From assembly GCF_003287935.1 (NCBI RefSeq), contig NZ_CP030287.1, positions 8,312,484-8,376,483 on the forward strand: 64,000 nt of DNA, written 5' to 3'. How positions within the stretch are numbered: the stretch's first letter is position 1; the number at the start of each line of letters is the position of its first letter. Below the pieces are notes generated by a model. The model saw nothing but the letters and a program-made list of their open reading frames with translations. It did not search any database and had not been told where the DNA came from. The DNA is from Streptomyces sp. ICC1. GTDB lineage: Bacteria; Actinomycetota; Actinomycetes; Streptomycetales; Streptomycetaceae. This document shows, in pieces, positions 63,865-64,000 of this stretch. A program made the translations under genes and the position numbers.

Positions 63865-64000
63865 TGAGTGGTGCTAAGGGAAAGTGTGCGGAGGTAGAGT
63901 CACGAAGGAAGTGGGAGTGCAAGAGGAATGGACACGGGGCAGAAGTGCTAGCTGTGAAAGGGGTGGGTGAAGACGAGGGTGAAGTGGTATTTTTTTGTTT
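63865..64000. other. purine-rich non-coding end of the window, probably low-quality
   Basis: There are no reading frames of interest. The plus strand is unusually purine-rich and much lower in C than anything else here, ending in a TATTTTTTTGTTT tail. GGGAAAGTGTG (63882-63892) resembles a sequencing-adapter segment but the match is short. The base composition is unlike the rest of the window. Confidence 0.45.

Overview
The window is high-GC actinobacterial DNA, almost certainly Streptomyces or a close relative such as Kitasatospora. This rests on codon bias, frequent GTG/TTG starts, and the marker genes CrgA, DUF5324, DUF881, a class E sortase, PafA/PafB/PafC, two FKBPs, HelD, a SigE-family sigma factor and the XRE/DUF6879 pair. 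No rRNA, tRNA or CRISPR array was found.

The window is not one uninterrupted chromosomal segment. A nearly intact Nextera Read-1 adapter lies at 22785-22817. A degenerate two-adapter concatemer lies at about 17497-17664, and its P7, index, Read-2 and mosaic-end blocks keep the exact 24+8+15+19 spacing. Further abrupt joins cut genes in mid-frame near 1.80, 6.82-6.94, 28.0, 33.2, 38.07-38.64, 43.6, 48.76, 54.05 and 58.85 kb. Three of these carry 9-11 base G or C runs. Neighbour relationships across these points should not be trusted.

Layout. (1) 0-1.8 kb: a DUF1707-like gene end, a DUF445 membrane protein and a lipoprotein fragment. (2) 1.9-6.8 kb: a minus-strand operon for salicylate breakdown through salicylyl-CoA and gentisate, with a nitrilase in it. 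(3) 6.9-8.0 kb: an Asp-box propeller protein. (4) 8.05-10.6 kb: an ABC permease pseudogene split by a 1.77-kb IS630-type element that carries an acetyltransferase. (5) 10.7-17.5 kb: YCII protein, hydrolase, MarR, LysM, DUF5324, cyclophilin, rhomboid, CrgA, DUF881 and a broken sortase; this last part normally lies near oriC and has a DnaA-box cluster. (6) 17.7-22.8 kb: ftsL, rsmH, carbonic anhydrase, MoxR and DUF58. (7) 22.8-27.8 kb: pullulanase, GNAT and TetR. (8) 28-33.1 kb: pafC, pafB, two FKBPs and pafA. (9) 33.2-37.0 kb: a kinase fragment, GNAT, a PIMT-like methyltransferase and an XRE/DUF6879 cassette. (10) 37.1-39.8 kb: a pile-up of gene fragments. (11) 39.9-43.6 kb: an LAxTG surface protein, SigE-family sigma factor, membrane partner, a 162-bp MITE, and a MarR/MFS pair. 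(12) 43.6-48.8 kb: HtrA, LysR, cysteine dioxygenase, a YeiH-type exporter containing a parS site, and a secreted protease. (13) 48.8-53.8 kb: a DnaE2-like tail with a Y-family polymerase, NmrA, VOC and HelD. (14) 54-58.8 kb: amidohydrolase, HEAT-like protein, PAP2, LacI and an alpha-glucosidase tail. (15) 59-63.9 kb: lipoprotein, sensor kinase, a 40-bp palindrome containing parS, PhoX and a small protein.

No convincing new multi-gene system was found. The most interesting biological items are the passenger acetyltransferase in the IS630-type element, the hairpin MITE at CTAG, the parS site built into a terminator-like palindrome, the DnaA-box dyad between rhomboid and crgA, and the PIMT-like enzyme with a low-complexity N-terminus.
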